Below are positions 32,400-39,891 of a stretch of DNA of 39,891 nt, one piece after another (positions within the stretch are counted from its first letter, which is position 1; every line of letters starts with the position of its first letter). Location of the stretch: the NCBI GenBank assembly GCA_903910795.1, contig CAIWAX010000493.1:1-39891 (forward strand), in the 5' to 3' direction. The position numbers and the translations under genes were made by a program. Below the pieces are notes generated by a model. The model was not told the origin of the DNA and ran no database searches. It saw only the letters and a program-made list of their open reading frames with translations. Origin of the DNA: an uncultured Anaerolineae bacterium. GTDB taxonomy: Bacteria; Chloroflexota; Anaerolineae; Anaerolineales; Villigracilaceae.

Positions 32400-33170
32400 A
32401 TGACTTACTTGCGTTCCGACCTACAACAGCATGTCCTCTGGCTGACCATTGATAGGCCAAAGGCCAATGCCTTTAACCTCGATCTGATCCACGAATTGCA
32501 AGCAGCCTTTAAGCAGGCTGCCAGGGATTCGCAGACGCGCGTAGTTGTGCTGACTGGCGCTGGCCGGGTTTTTGGCGCCGGGCAGGATATCGACGAGATC
32601 AAGGCGGGGGGGGCGCAGATCTCTTTTCGCGAACACCTTCTCCAAACCTATAACCCTCTCATCTTGCAAATCCGCCAGATCGAAAAACCGGTGATCGCCG
32701 CAGTAAACGGGCCATGCGCGGGCGCTTCACTGGGAATTGCCCTGGCTTGTGATTTGCGCATTGCGGCTGACAGCGCCCGCTTTGTGGTTGGCTTCAGTGG
32801 GATCGGGCTGGCGCCCGATTCGGGTGTTTCGCTTTTGCTTCCAGCGCTGATTGGGCTGGGGCGCGCTTTGGAGTTTACCTTCAGCAACCAGCCCATTCCA
32901 GCCGGAACGGCGCAGCAATGGGGGCTGGTCAACCAGGTGGTTCCGGATGCCGAGTTGACCGGGGTTGTTTCGAATCGCGCGCTTGAACTGGCCAGCGGCC
33001 CGGTGGGCGTGTTTGGTCTTGCAAAACGGGCTTACAACCAGGCGGTTTTGCCCAACCTGCAGGAAACATTGGATTATGAGAGTTATCTTCAGGAAATCGC
33101 CGGTCATCGCCCCGAACACCAGGAGGGCGTCACGGCCTTTTTGGAAAAACGGCCAGCCAGATATCTCTGA
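32400..33170 (+). CDS. Enoyl-CoA hydratase/isomerase family protein (PaaG-like)
   Basis: This 256-residue protein has a complete crotonase fold. TIDRPKANAFN opens the domain; GRVFGAGQDIDEI (residues 55-67) and VNGPCAGASLGIALACDLRIAADSARF (103-128) hold the oxyanion-hole backbone groups that bind acyl-CoA. The catalytic region reads GFSGIGLAPDSGVSLLLP with Asp140 where hydratases have Glu; aspartate there is typical of PaaG-type isomerases. Both steps are in the cytoplasm on CoA thioesters. The substrate cannot be told. I chose ATG 32400; a GTG at 32391 would add three residues. It starts a plus-strand run with gatB and pepD, though the functions are unrelated. Confidence 0.9.
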   Translation: MTYLRSDLQQHVLWLTIDRPKANAFNLDLIHELQAAFKQAARDSQTRVVVLTGAGRVFGAGQDIDEIKAGGAQISFREHLLQTYNPLILQIRQIEKPVIAAVNGPCAGASLGIALACDLRIAADSARFVVGFSGIGLAPDSGVSLLLPALIGLGRALEFTFSNQPIPAGTAQQWGLVNQVVPDAELTGVVSNRALELASGPVGVFGLAKRAYNQAVLPNLQETLDYESYLQEIAGHRPEHQEGVTAFLEKRPARYL

Positions 33171-33227
33171 TTTTTTATTACGGCTGTGGGCGGGATTTAC
33201 CAGCCCTTGCCAGACTGGAATGTTTCT

Positions 33228-34721
33228 ATGAACAATACTCCGGGCGGCACCCAGTACGAGCCTGTCATTGGGCTTGAAGTCCACATCGAAATGCTGACAA
33301 AGTCAAAAATGTTTTGCGCCTGCCCGGTGGTGGATTTACCCAGCGCGGCGCCGAACAGCGCAGTTTGCCCGGTCTGCGGTGGGCATCCGGGCAGCTTGCC
33401 AGTGTTAAACGGCCAGGCGGTTGAATTTGGCTTACGCGTGGCGGCGGCCTTGCGCTGTGAACTGGCCCCGATCAGTATTTTTGCACGCAAAAATTATTTC
33501 TACCCCGATCTACCAAAGGGCTACCAGATCACCCAGTATGAGCAACCGCTGGCTGTCAACGGTCAGATCATCCTGCAGACCACCAAAGGCGAAAAGCTGA
33601 TCCACATTCGCCGCGTGCACCTGGAAGAAGATACCGGCAAGTTGACGCATGTCGAACCCACAGGGCATACGGAAGGCGCGCAGTCTTTTTCACTGGTGGA
33701 TCTGAACCGGGCCGGTGTGCCGCTGCTTGAAATTGTGACCGAGCCCGATTTTTCAACGGCCGAGGAGGTGCGCCTGTATGCCGAGGCACTGCGCGCGCTG
33801 GTGCGCTATCTGGGCGTCAACAGTGGCGATCTTGAAAAAGGCGTCATGCGCATCGAACCGAATATTTCGGTGCGCCCGGTGGGACAGGAAGAGCTTGGAA
33901 CCAAGGTTGAGATCAAGAATCTTAATTCCTTCCGGGCCCTGGAACGCGGGGTGACCTATGAGATCAGCCGCCAGATCGAACTGATCGAGTCTGGCGGAAA
34001 GGTGGAGCAGGAGACTGTCGGCTGGGACGAAGCCAGGCAAGCTACCTACAGCCAGCGTTCTAAAGAAGATGCTCACGATTATCGCTATTTCCCTGAACCC
34101 GACCTGCCGCCGCTGCTGGTCAGCAAGCACTGGATGGATGATGTACGCGGGGCCCTCCCGGAATTGCCCTGGGAACGCAGCCGCCGTTTCGTGCGTGACT
34201 ACAACCTCAGCCCGGCGGAAGCCTGGCAGTTGGCCGCCGAAAAAGCCCCCGGAGATTATTTTGAAGCAGTGTTGAAGGCCAACCCGGGCCTGGCGCTGCG
34301 CACCGTATATGCCTGGACAACCGGCGAACTTTTCTCATTGATGAACGCTGCCGGGACGGGTTTCGATCAATTAAAGATCGAAGCGCAAAGCCTGGCAGAC
34401 CTGCTGGGACGCATCGCTGCCGGGCAGATCAACCAGAACACAGGCAAAGCTGTGCTGGCGGAGATGTTTGTGACCGGTCAGCCCGCCGCAGGGATTGTCT
34501 CCGCCCGGGGGCTGGCGCAGGTTTCAGACCAGGATTTTATCGCCCAAAAGGTGGCCGAGGTGCTGGCTGAAAATGCCGCCGAAGTGACCAGTTACCATTC
34601 CGGCAAGACGACCGTGGTGAACTTCCTGTTTGGTCAGGCGATGCGCAAGGCAGGCGGCAAAGCCAACCCACAGGTATTGAGATCAGAACTTGAAAAACAA
34701 TTAAACCAGGTGAATTCATGA
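33228..34721 (+). CDS. gatB: Aspartyl/glutamyl-tRNA amidotransferase subunit B
   Basis: This 497-residue subunit activates Glu-tRNA(Gln) or Asp-tRNA(Asn) with ATP so that GatA can supply ammonia. Signatures are YEPVIGLEVHIEMLTKSKMFCACP, CPVCGGHPGSLPVLN (Zn-binding cysteines), YFYPDLPKGYQITQYEQPL, RRVHLEEDTGKLTH, SLVDLNRAGVPLLEIVTEPD and RIEPNISVRP. The C-terminal YqeY-like helical tail (about 350-497) binds tRNA. I chose ATG 33228 because the extra 14 upstream codons are unlike the family. gatA and gatC are not in the window. It overlaps pepD by 4 bases (ATGA). Confidence 0.97.
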   Translation: MNNTPGGTQYEPVIGLEVHIEMLTKSKMFCACPVVDLPSAAPNSAVCPVCGGHPGSLPVLNGQAVEFGLRVAAALRCELAPISIFARKNYFYPDLPKGYQITQYEQPLAVNGQIILQTTKGEKLIHIRRVHLEEDTGKLTHVEPTGHTEGAQSFSLVDLNRAGVPLLEIVTEPDFSTAEEVRLYAEALRALVRYLGVNSGDLEKGVMRIEPNISVRPVGQEELGTKVEIKNLNSFRALERGVTYEISRQIELIESGGKVEQETVGWDEARQATYSQRSKEDAHDYRYFPEPDLPPLLVSKHWMDDVRGALPELPWERSRRFVRDYNLSPAEAWQLAAEKAPGDYFEAVLKANPGLALRTVYAWTTGELFSLMNAAGTGFDQLKIEAQSLADLLGRIAAGQINQNTGKAVLAEMFVTGQPAAGIVSARGLAQVSDQDFIAQKVAEVLAENAAEVTSYHSGKTTVVNFLFGQAMRKAGGKANPQVLRSELEKQLNQVNS

Positions 34722-36148
34722 ACCCAACCGAACACGTTTTAGCGATCTTTGAACGACTATCTGCCATTCCACGCGGCAGCGGGCGCGAGGAACAAGTCTC
34801 CCTCTGGCTGCAAGGCCTGGCCCGCGAAAGTGGTATTCCTTGCGCGGTTGACCCGGCCGGGAACTTGATCATTCGCGTTCCAGCAACCCCTGGTCGTGAA
34901 TCCGCTCCTGTGATTGTTTTGCAGGGGCACATGGACATGGTTTGCGAGAAGACCCCCGATTCGTTACACGATTTTACAAAAGACCCCATTCGCTGCATTG
35001 TGGCTGGCGACTGGCTACATGCCGATCACACTACGCTGGGCGCGGATAACGGCATTGCCATCGCGTTGGCGCTGGCGCTGGTTGGCGACCCGTCTGTATC
35101 GCACCCGCCACTTGAACTGCTGTTTACGGTGGAGGAAGAAGTTGGTCTGGGCGGGGCGCATCTATTGCAGCCCGGTTTTGTGACTGGCAAGATACTGGTC
35201 AATCTCGATTCGGAAGATGAAGGCACCTTTATCATCGGCTGCGCGGGCGGCCAATCCACGCAGATCCACCTGCCGTTGAGTTTTGCAGAAATTTCTGGCA
35301 TGGACGCTTTTCATCTGGAAGTGAGCGGGCTGCACGGCGGTCACTCCGGCGTGGATATCCAAAAACATTTTGCCAGTGCCAACAAACTGCTGGCGAGGGT
35401 TCTCGATCGATTGCAGAAGATCACGCCCCTCGGCCTGGTGAGTCTGGCAGGCGGCACGGCGCATAACGCCATATCACGCCAGGCTGAAGCCTCGTTTGTG
35501 TGCGCCGCCGGGCAGGCCGCCGCGTTTGAACAGGCTGTGCAAAGCTTCGAAGCCATCCTGCGGAATGAATACGATCCGATGGAAACCTCGCTGACCCTGA
35601 CGCTGACGCCTGCCCAACCCGGACCGGCCGCCAGCCCGGCGGATACAGCCCGGGCCATCAGCCTGCTGATGGCTCTGCCGCACGGCGTGGCGGAGATGTC
35701 TGGCACGGTAAGCGGTTTTGTCGAGCTTTCCAACAACCTGTCGTATGTTGAGATCAAAGACTCGGTTCTGACGACCATCACCAGCCAGCGCAGCACCGTC
35801 ATGAGCCGCATGGAAGAATTAACCACCCGGATTGAAGCGATTGGGCATCTGGCTGGCGCGCAAGTCTCCAGCACCAAGGCTTACCCTGGCTGGCAGCCGA
35901 ACCTCGAATCGGCCCTGCTGACACGCAGCATTAACACTTACAAGAACGTGTTTGGCCGGTCGCCCGATGTAAGCTTGATCCACGGTGGTCTGGAGTGCGG
36001 GACGATCGGCATCATTTACCCCGGCATGGATATGATCTCGCTTGGCGCAACTATCGAGAACCCGCATTCACCCAATGAGCGCATGAATATCCCCTCCATT
36101 GGCAGGGTCTGGCAATACCTGGTCGCGTTTTTGGCGAATTATCAATAA
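34718..36148 (+). CDS. pepD: Aminoacyl-histidine dipeptidase (M20 family, PepD)
   Basis: This 476-residue metal-dependent dipeptidase cleaves Xaa-His and related dipeptides in the cytoplasm. Metal-site motifs are VLQGHMDMV (H71, D73), LGADNGIAIALAL (D110), LLFTVEEEVGLGGA (E139-E141), ILVNLDSEDEG and, near the end, HGGLECGTIG. The lid domain lies between residues about 190 and 385, with HGGHSGVDIQ at its start. Length and motif order match PepD. It is coupled to gatB through ATGA and ends just before the terminator at 36157-36193. Confidence 0.95.
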   Translation: MNPTEHVLAIFERLSAIPRGSGREEQVSLWLQGLARESGIPCAVDPAGNLIIRVPATPGRESAPVIVLQGHMDMVCEKTPDSLHDFTKDPIRCIVAGDWLHADHTTLGADNGIAIALALALVGDPSVSHPPLELLFTVEEEVGLGGAHLLQPGFVTGKILVNLDSEDEGTFIIGCAGGQSTQIHLPLSFAEISGMDAFHLEVSGLHGGHSGVDIQKHFASANKLLARVLDRLQKITPLGLVSLAGGTAHNAISRQAEASFVCAAGQAAAFEQAVQSFEAILRNEYDPMETSLTLTLTPAQPGPAASPADTARAISLLMALPHGVAEMSGTVSGFVELSNNLSYVEIKDSVLTTITSQRSTVMSRMEELTTRIEAIGHLAGAQVSSTKAYPGWQPNLESALLTRSINTYKNVFGRSPDVSLIHGGLECGTIGIIYPGMDMISLGATIENPHSPNERMNIPSIGRVWQYLVAFLANYQ

Positions 36149-36156
36149 AAAAATGG

Positions 36157-36193
36157 AAATCCCCTGGCGGTTTCAAGCGCCAGGGGATTTTTT
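36157..36193. terminator. Bidirectional terminator between pepD and the GH127-like gene
   Basis: AAATCCCCTGGCG (36157-36169), an 8-base loop, CGCCAGGGGATTT (36178-36190) and three more T residues. On the other strand an A-rich flank (36147-36153) supplies the T run, so the hairpin can serve both convergent genes. Confidence 0.9.
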
Positions 36194-36209
36194 ATGGTTG
36201 GAAATCGCG

Positions 36210-38162
36210 TCAATCCGGGTGGCGGAAAGTCACCTGGCGCAGGATGGTGCTGCCGCACGGCACAAGGCGCACCGGGACAAACAATCCCTGGGCGGTGTTA
36301 TACAGACTGCCAACCAGCACGGGCGGCCGCTGCCAGGGGGTTTCGGGATTAGCGCCGCCCGGTTCGAGCTTGAAAACCTGACTGGGGGCCAGTCGCCAAT
36401 CGGCTGCCAACGGCTGCGCGGGCGTGTAATATAGATCTCGGAAACCTTGGAGCGGATATCGGCGCCCTTCCTTTACCTGTCCATCCAGGGGCAGTGCAAA
36501 GAGCAGCGGGCCGCAGCTCAGATAGAATTCGTCTTTTCCAAAAGGCCGGGTCTGGATTTCAGCCTCAAAGCGCAGCCGCAGGCTTTCGCGCCCCTGCCAG
36601 ATTTTGTGGATTTTGATCAATCCGTTTTCTTCACGCCATTCCCCACCGGTTGAAATGTGAAAGCCAGTGGCCCACTCGGGTTTGCGGAAAGCCAGCTCAA
36701 AGGCCGCGGGTTTCGCAGTTTCAATGAAAAAGGCCATTTCCAGCTCAAACGGGTAGCGGGTTTCCTGCCTGATGGAAACCTGCACCCCGTTGACTTGCGT
36801 TCGCAATTCACTGGCGCAGTACAATGCCGCCAGCAAACCGTCGGGTGTGCGCATCCACATGGCTTTGACATAATAGGGAAAAATGCGCCCGGCGTTTGGA
36901 ACACAACACACCGCCACATCCTGGTGAGCGGGAGAATATTTATAGCGGGTTTGCGGATTATCTGGGTTCTGCGGGTCGTTTGGATGCAGAGTCCCGGTCA
37001 TTGAAAACGAGTTGTCGGTTTTCAAGTAAGCGATGCCTTGCCCGTCAGGGTGGCGGGCGCCTTGCGCGGCATTAAATAAAAGCCATTCAACCCGGTCGGC
37101 CCAGCGCGGTTGGCCAGTCTTTTGCAGCAGGTGGGTGTAGGTATCGAGCAGTTCATGGATCGAACAGTATTCATACCCGGTTTCGGAGGCATCCGCCGCC
37201 CGTCCGCCGATATTTTCGTCACCGATCGGGGCGCCGCTGGGCGTCAGGCACAGCTCCAGTTTCTCCAGCGCCGCAAGCAGCGCGCTTTCGAGCCGCGGAT
37301 CTTCCGAAGCGTAAACGGCAGTCAGCAGACTGCGCAGATGCTCATAGGTGTGAACTCCGTGTGCATGGAAGTGGCGGGCCGGGTTCAGCAGGTTGTCCAG
37401 TTGCATATCAGCGACGCTGAGTGGGCTGGCGCTGTATTCCTGATACAGCCATAGGGCATAATCCAGGTATTCTTGCTCGCCGGTCAGTTGATAGAGGCGG
37501 TCAAGAACATCTGTAAACATCAGGCCGTGACAGACCCCGGCATAATCTTTTGTGACCCTGAAAGGGTGTGAATGATGGATTGGGTAGGCCCGTATGGTTG
37601 TTCCCACTGCGCGCCGGAGCGCCTGCAAGATGTGCGCTTCGCCGTAGGCCTCATACCGGCCGAGCAGCACACGGAAGAGCGCGGCCTGCGCCCACAACTC
37701 ACCATTCTCGGTGTTAAATGAATAACGCAGGTCGGAGGCGTAAATCCCAATATAGCCATCCGCATCCTGGGTAGAGAGGATGTGGTCTATGTAGGCGTGC
37801 AGCCGGGGCAGATGTGCTGGATCCGGGACTTCCCCATCATCCAGCAGCAATGCGCTGCGCAGCAGGCCGTCACGCCAATTCGATTGGGTTTCGCTATTCC
37901 ACCACAGGAACTGAACTTCCCATTCTTTTTCGACCGCCAGCACGCCCAGGTCTTTGGAACGGGCGGCGGCTGTCAGACGGTTCTCGCCGTAAATGTCGTC
38001 CTCTTTGATCAGGCTCGGAACAAGTTCATCCAGGTGACCCAGGAAGCCGTGCTCCAGATCGCGCAACATTTGGGCGCGCATCCAGCCTGCCGGGCTCGTT
38101 TCGCCAAAGTTCAGCCAGGCCAGGGTTTGCGGTTTGAGTTGGTTTTTTCTGGGTTCTTTCAT
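36210..38162 (-). CDS. GH127-family beta-L-arabinofuranosidase-like glycosidase
   Basis: The 650-residue protein has the (alpha/alpha)6-barrel features of GH127: FLWWNSETQSNWRDGLLRSALLL, DADGYIGIY, GELWAQAALFRVLLGRYEAYGE, and CHGLMFTDVLDRLYQLTGE. The zinc/catalytic set of the founding enzyme is conserved as E331 and C333 (YEYCSIHE) and the pair C419-C420 (VAVCCVPNAGR). There the cysteine is the nucleophile. The C-terminal third is beta-rich. Length is typical. No signal peptide is present, so it acts on imported sugars or is a cytoplasmic variant. The start overlaps a preceding stop as TAATG, indicating coupling to upstream sequence. Confidence 0.85.
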   Translation of the reverse strand: MKEPRKNQLKPQTLAWLNFGETSPAGWMRAQMLRDLEHGFLGHLDELVPSLIKEDDIYGENRLTAAARSKDLGVLAVEKEWEVQFLWWNSETQSNWRDGLLRSALLLDDGEVPDPAHLPRLHAYIDHILSTQDADGYIGIYASDLRYSFNTENGELWAQAALFRVLLGRYEAYGEAHILQALRRAVGTTIRAYPIHHSHPFRVTKDYAGVCHGLMFTDVLDRLYQLTGEQEYLDYALWLYQEYSASPLSVADMQLDNLLNPARHFHAHGVHTYEHLRSLLTAVYASEDPRLESALLAALEKLELCLTPSGAPIGDENIGGRAADASETGYEYCSIHELLDTYTHLLQKTGQPRWADRVEWLLFNAAQGARHPDGQGIAYLKTDNSFSMTGTLHPNDPQNPDNPQTRYKYSPAHQDVAVCCVPNAGRIFPYYVKAMWMRTPDGLLAALYCASELRTQVNGVQVSIRQETRYPFELEMAFFIETAKPAAFELAFRKPEWATGFHISTGGEWREENGLIKIHKIWQGRESLRLRFEAEIQTRPFGKDEFYLSCGPLLFALPLDGQVKEGRRYPLQGFRDLYYTPAQPLAADWRLAPSQVFKLEPGGANPETPWQRPPVLVGSLYNTAQGLFVPVRLVPCGSTILRQVTFRHPD

Positions 38163-38377
38163 TATATCTGTGAGCCAATTTCGCGCAGCGCCCGGTTTTG
38201 AGCAAGAAGATTTTCAGCATCCGCCGCATCGGGGTTTTCGCAGCCGGCCGCGGAAACCCCGCGCGTCATCAGAATGTCAAAATTGAGCGCGAGATCAACC
38301 GGTTTGGCGCTCAGGGTGTTTTGGAGACGTTCGAGCGAGTCGAGCGAGTTTATATGATGAAAACCGATAATTTTGGG
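38162..38377 (-). pseudogene. Protein-like open frame, possible gene remnant
   Basis: Directly after the oxidoreductase stop (TAG, 38378-38380) the same frame stays open for 71 codons. It reads protein-like sequence (NSLDSLERLQNTLSAKPVDL, then MTRGVSAAGCENPDAADAEN) and ends at TAA overlapping the next ATG as TAATG. That overlap suggests a real gene end. No ATG, GTG or TTG occurs before codon 37, so the 5' part is missing, unless the TAG is read through. No family is recognised. Confidence 0.35.
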
Positions 38378-38974
38378 CTATTCTTCCACCAATTTAAAGG
38401 CCAGTCGCCTGGAACGTTTGTGGGTGAATACCAGTTGCAGCCACAGACGGGTCAGATTGTCCACCAGGCCAACCGTCTCCAGGCCGCCCAGGTAAATGGG
38501 CCGTAAGCCAATTTCGGAGATGAGCTGGTCGGCGGCGGCCTGGCTGGTGGGCTCCCCGCAGTAGAACAGGTCGATAGGTTGGCCGCCCAGGCTGGGTTCT
38601 GCGAAATTTTCCCAACCGAGGCTGCTGAAAGCCCGCACCAGGTGCGCGCCGGGCGCTTTTTCCTGCAATACAGCCAGGTTGTTCATTTCAGCGCTGCGGA
38701 TATTATTAGTGGCGTCAATTACCATTTTGCCATCCATAACCGCGCCAAACTGGGCCGCAAACTCAGCCACTGCCGCGCCAGGCAGGGAAAGCAGCAACAC
38801 CTCCGCGCTTTCGACGGCCTGCGCTACCGGGCAGACCTGGCCAAGCGGTCGCAGATCATCAAATTTTGGATCGGATGGGTTGCGCACACCAAACCAGATC
38901 TGGTTGCCAGCCTGCGCCCACTTCCTGGCCAGGGTTGAACCGATATTTCCAGCACCGATAATCGATATTTTCAT
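38378..38974 (-). CDS. NADPH-dependent F420 reductase-like oxidoreductase
   Basis: This 198-residue protein starts with a Rossmann nucleotide-binding motif, MKISIIGAGNIGSTLARKWAQAG, followed by VWFGVRNP-like GVRNPSDPK that favours NADP phosphate binding. VLLLSLPGAAVAEFA and MVIDATNN continue the domain. The C-terminal half (PIDLFYCGEPTSQAAADQLISEIGLRPIYLGGLE) matches the F420-type NADP oxidoreductase fold. The substrate is uncertain: many relatives do not use F420. The start overlaps the upstream channel gene as ATGA. It lacks membrane segments and is cytoplasmic. Confidence 0.85.
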   Translation of the reverse strand: MKISIIGAGNIGSTLARKWAQAGNQIWFGVRNPSDPKFDDLRPLGQVCPVAQAVESAEVLLLSLPGAAVAEFAAQFGAVMDGKMVIDATNNIRSAEMNNLAVLQEKAPGAHLVRAFSSLGWENFAEPSLGGQPIDLFYCGEPTSQAAADQLISEIGLRPIYLGGLETVGLVDNLTRLWLQLVFTHKRSRRLAFKLVEE

Positions 38975-39651
38975 TTGGTTTCCTTTTCAGTTGAATAGAG
39001 AGACACCAGGCGCGCCATGATAATCGTGATGAACATGATGCCAGTGATCATTTCAAAGTTTGCCAGGGAACGAGCCCAAGTTGAGACCGGCAAAAAGTCG
39101 CCATAGCCGGTAGAGGTGAGGGTGGTGTAGCTGAAATAAATAAACTGCTGCCACTGGATGGTAATTCCTGGAAAACTGCTATCCCGGAAGGAGTCGGGGA
39201 TAAACATATTCAACATACCGTAGAGCGGCACAAATAGCGCCCCGAGCAGCAGATAGATTGCGACCGCAGAATAAATAACATCGAGTGTGATGGTTTTGGC
39301 GATCAGCAGGAAGCGCCCCAGCACCCAGATCAGCATCCCCAGGTAAGGGATCAGTGACAGGTAGGTGATCAGAACGGTCCAGATGACTGCCGGGTTGAAA
39401 GCATACAACATACTGGCAACCAGAAAAATAAAGCCTGTAAATCCCAGGAATAGCATGTGGCGCAGCGAATCACGCCCAAGGATGACTCCCACTGAAATCA
39501 TTGAGACATACAGGAGTTCATACAGGATCAAGGCTGGTGTTCCATAGGTAGAGACCGGGTAACCAAATTGAACCAGCACGATGAGTGCCAGCAGGTAGAT
39601 GATTTTGCCTTTGACGGCATGTTCGATAGCGATGTCGCGCTGGTTGCGCAT
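38971..39651 (-). CDS. Potassium channel protein with TGYGD selectivity filter
   Basis: This 226-residue membrane protein has about six hydrophobic helices. The last two flank the pore segment FIYFSYTTLTSTGYGDFLPVSTWARSL, which contains the potassium-filter signature TGYGD. The final helix (LANFEMITGIMFITIIMARLVSLY) ends near the C-terminus, so no cytoplasmic RCK gating domain is attached. Five TMs precede or include the pore, more than in a minimal two-helix channel. It is the first gene of a minus-strand operon with the oxidoreductase and the glycosidase. A TATAAT box lies at 39707-39712. Confidence 0.85.
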   Translation of the reverse strand: MRNQRDIAIEHAVKGKIIYLLALIVLVQFGYPVSTYGTPALILYELLYVSMISVGVILGRDSLRHMLFLGFTGFIFLVASMLYAFNPAVIWTVLITYLSLIPYLGMLIWVLGRFLLIAKTITLDVIYSAVAIYLLLGALFVPLYGMLNMFIPDSFRDSSFPGITIQWQQFIYFSYTTLTSTGYGDFLPVSTWARSLANFEMITGIMFITIIMARLVSLYSTEKETK

Positions 39652-39706
39652 GGGTACCCTCTGGCCGGATTGTTCGATATGGTGAAACGAGCAGACGATA
39701 TTGGTA

Positions 39707-39712
39707 ATTATA
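39707..39712 (-). promoter_or_regulatory. Candidate -10 box for the channel operon
   Basis: A perfect TATAAT on the minus strand lies 56 bases before the channel ATG. No good -35 is seen at the normal distance, so the promoter may need an activator or the match may be chance. Confidence 0.35.
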
Positions 39713-39844
39713 TTTGAAAGTCGGGGCTTTTAGGGCCCGCCATTTGTATGGGCAGCAATTCCAAATCTAAAAAAGGGATTGCCAATTTAGGAAGAATTGT
39801 AGTAAAGTGGGTCGCACAATTTTAAAGATTGGAAGGCACCTGTG

Positions 39845-39891
39845 ATGAACCCATTTACTTTGAAAAATACCCTATCTCGTTTTCGTTTGCA
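39845..39891 (+). CDS. Start of a gene leaving the window
   Basis: ATG 39845 follows GGAAGG (39831-39836) at a normal distance. It opens a frame of 15 complete codons to the edge (MNPFTLKNTLSRFRL). Too little is visible to name it. The 193 bases before it (39652-39844) contain only the divergent promoter region. Confidence 0.5.
   Translation, partial: MNPFTLKNTLSRFRL

Overview
The window is a bacterial chromosome segment. Its gene content suggests a member of the Chloroflexota, probably Anaerolineae-like: a complete 14-gene NADH dehydrogenase operon, secreted proteins and lipoproteins with Thr/Pro-rich linkers, a PrsW protease fused to a formylglycine-enzyme-type domain, very large multi-spanning membrane proteins, an F420-type reductase and a GH127-type glycosidase. 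This placement is inferred from content and style; there is no rRNA or other phylogenetic marker here except gatB and the nuo genes.

Left part (1-6300). A secreted protein runs off the left edge on the minus strand. Next comes a MazEF-type toxin-antitoxin pair with a near-consensus promoter and a palindromic operator. An AT-rich island follows. It holds a plus-strand three-gene operon (a TerB-like membrane protein plus two small unknown proteins) with its own promoter and a leader containing a short ORF and a hairpin. Facing it on the minus strand are phage-type genes: terminase small subunit, a decayed terminase large subunit, a small membrane protein, a lipoprotein, and a truncated zinc-ribbon protein that may be a SprT remnant. 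The island is visibly richer in A+T than its surroundings and looks like a degraded prophage or defence-type insertion.

Middle (6300-21250). nuoA to nuoN lie in canonical order on the minus strand, transcribed from a promoter near 21200 and ended by a strong hairpin terminator at 6309-6354. All 14 subunits of proton-pumping complex I are present, including the NADH-oxidising E/F/G module. Two copies of a nested palindrome sit at gene junctions inside the operon.

Right-middle (21300-31250). A compact minus-strand operon encodes a 2432-residue membrane protein with an N-terminal zinc ribbon and about four tandem ~260-residue membrane modules, a small membrane protein whose frame is broken, and a PrsW-like intramembrane protease fused to an FGE/sulfatase-modifying-factor domain. 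I find no established function for this set; with the TerB operon it is the best candidate for an undescribed system.

Right part (31250-39891). A 667-base stretch without a convincing gene is followed by a plus-strand run: an unknown acidic protein, an enoyl-CoA hydratase/isomerase, gatB and pepD, ending at a bidirectional terminator (36157-36193). On the minus strand a TGYGD-filter potassium channel, an F420-type oxidoreductase, a possible gene remnant and a GH127-like beta-L-arabinofuranosidase form a tightly spaced operon. A plus-strand gene begins at 39845 and leaves the window.
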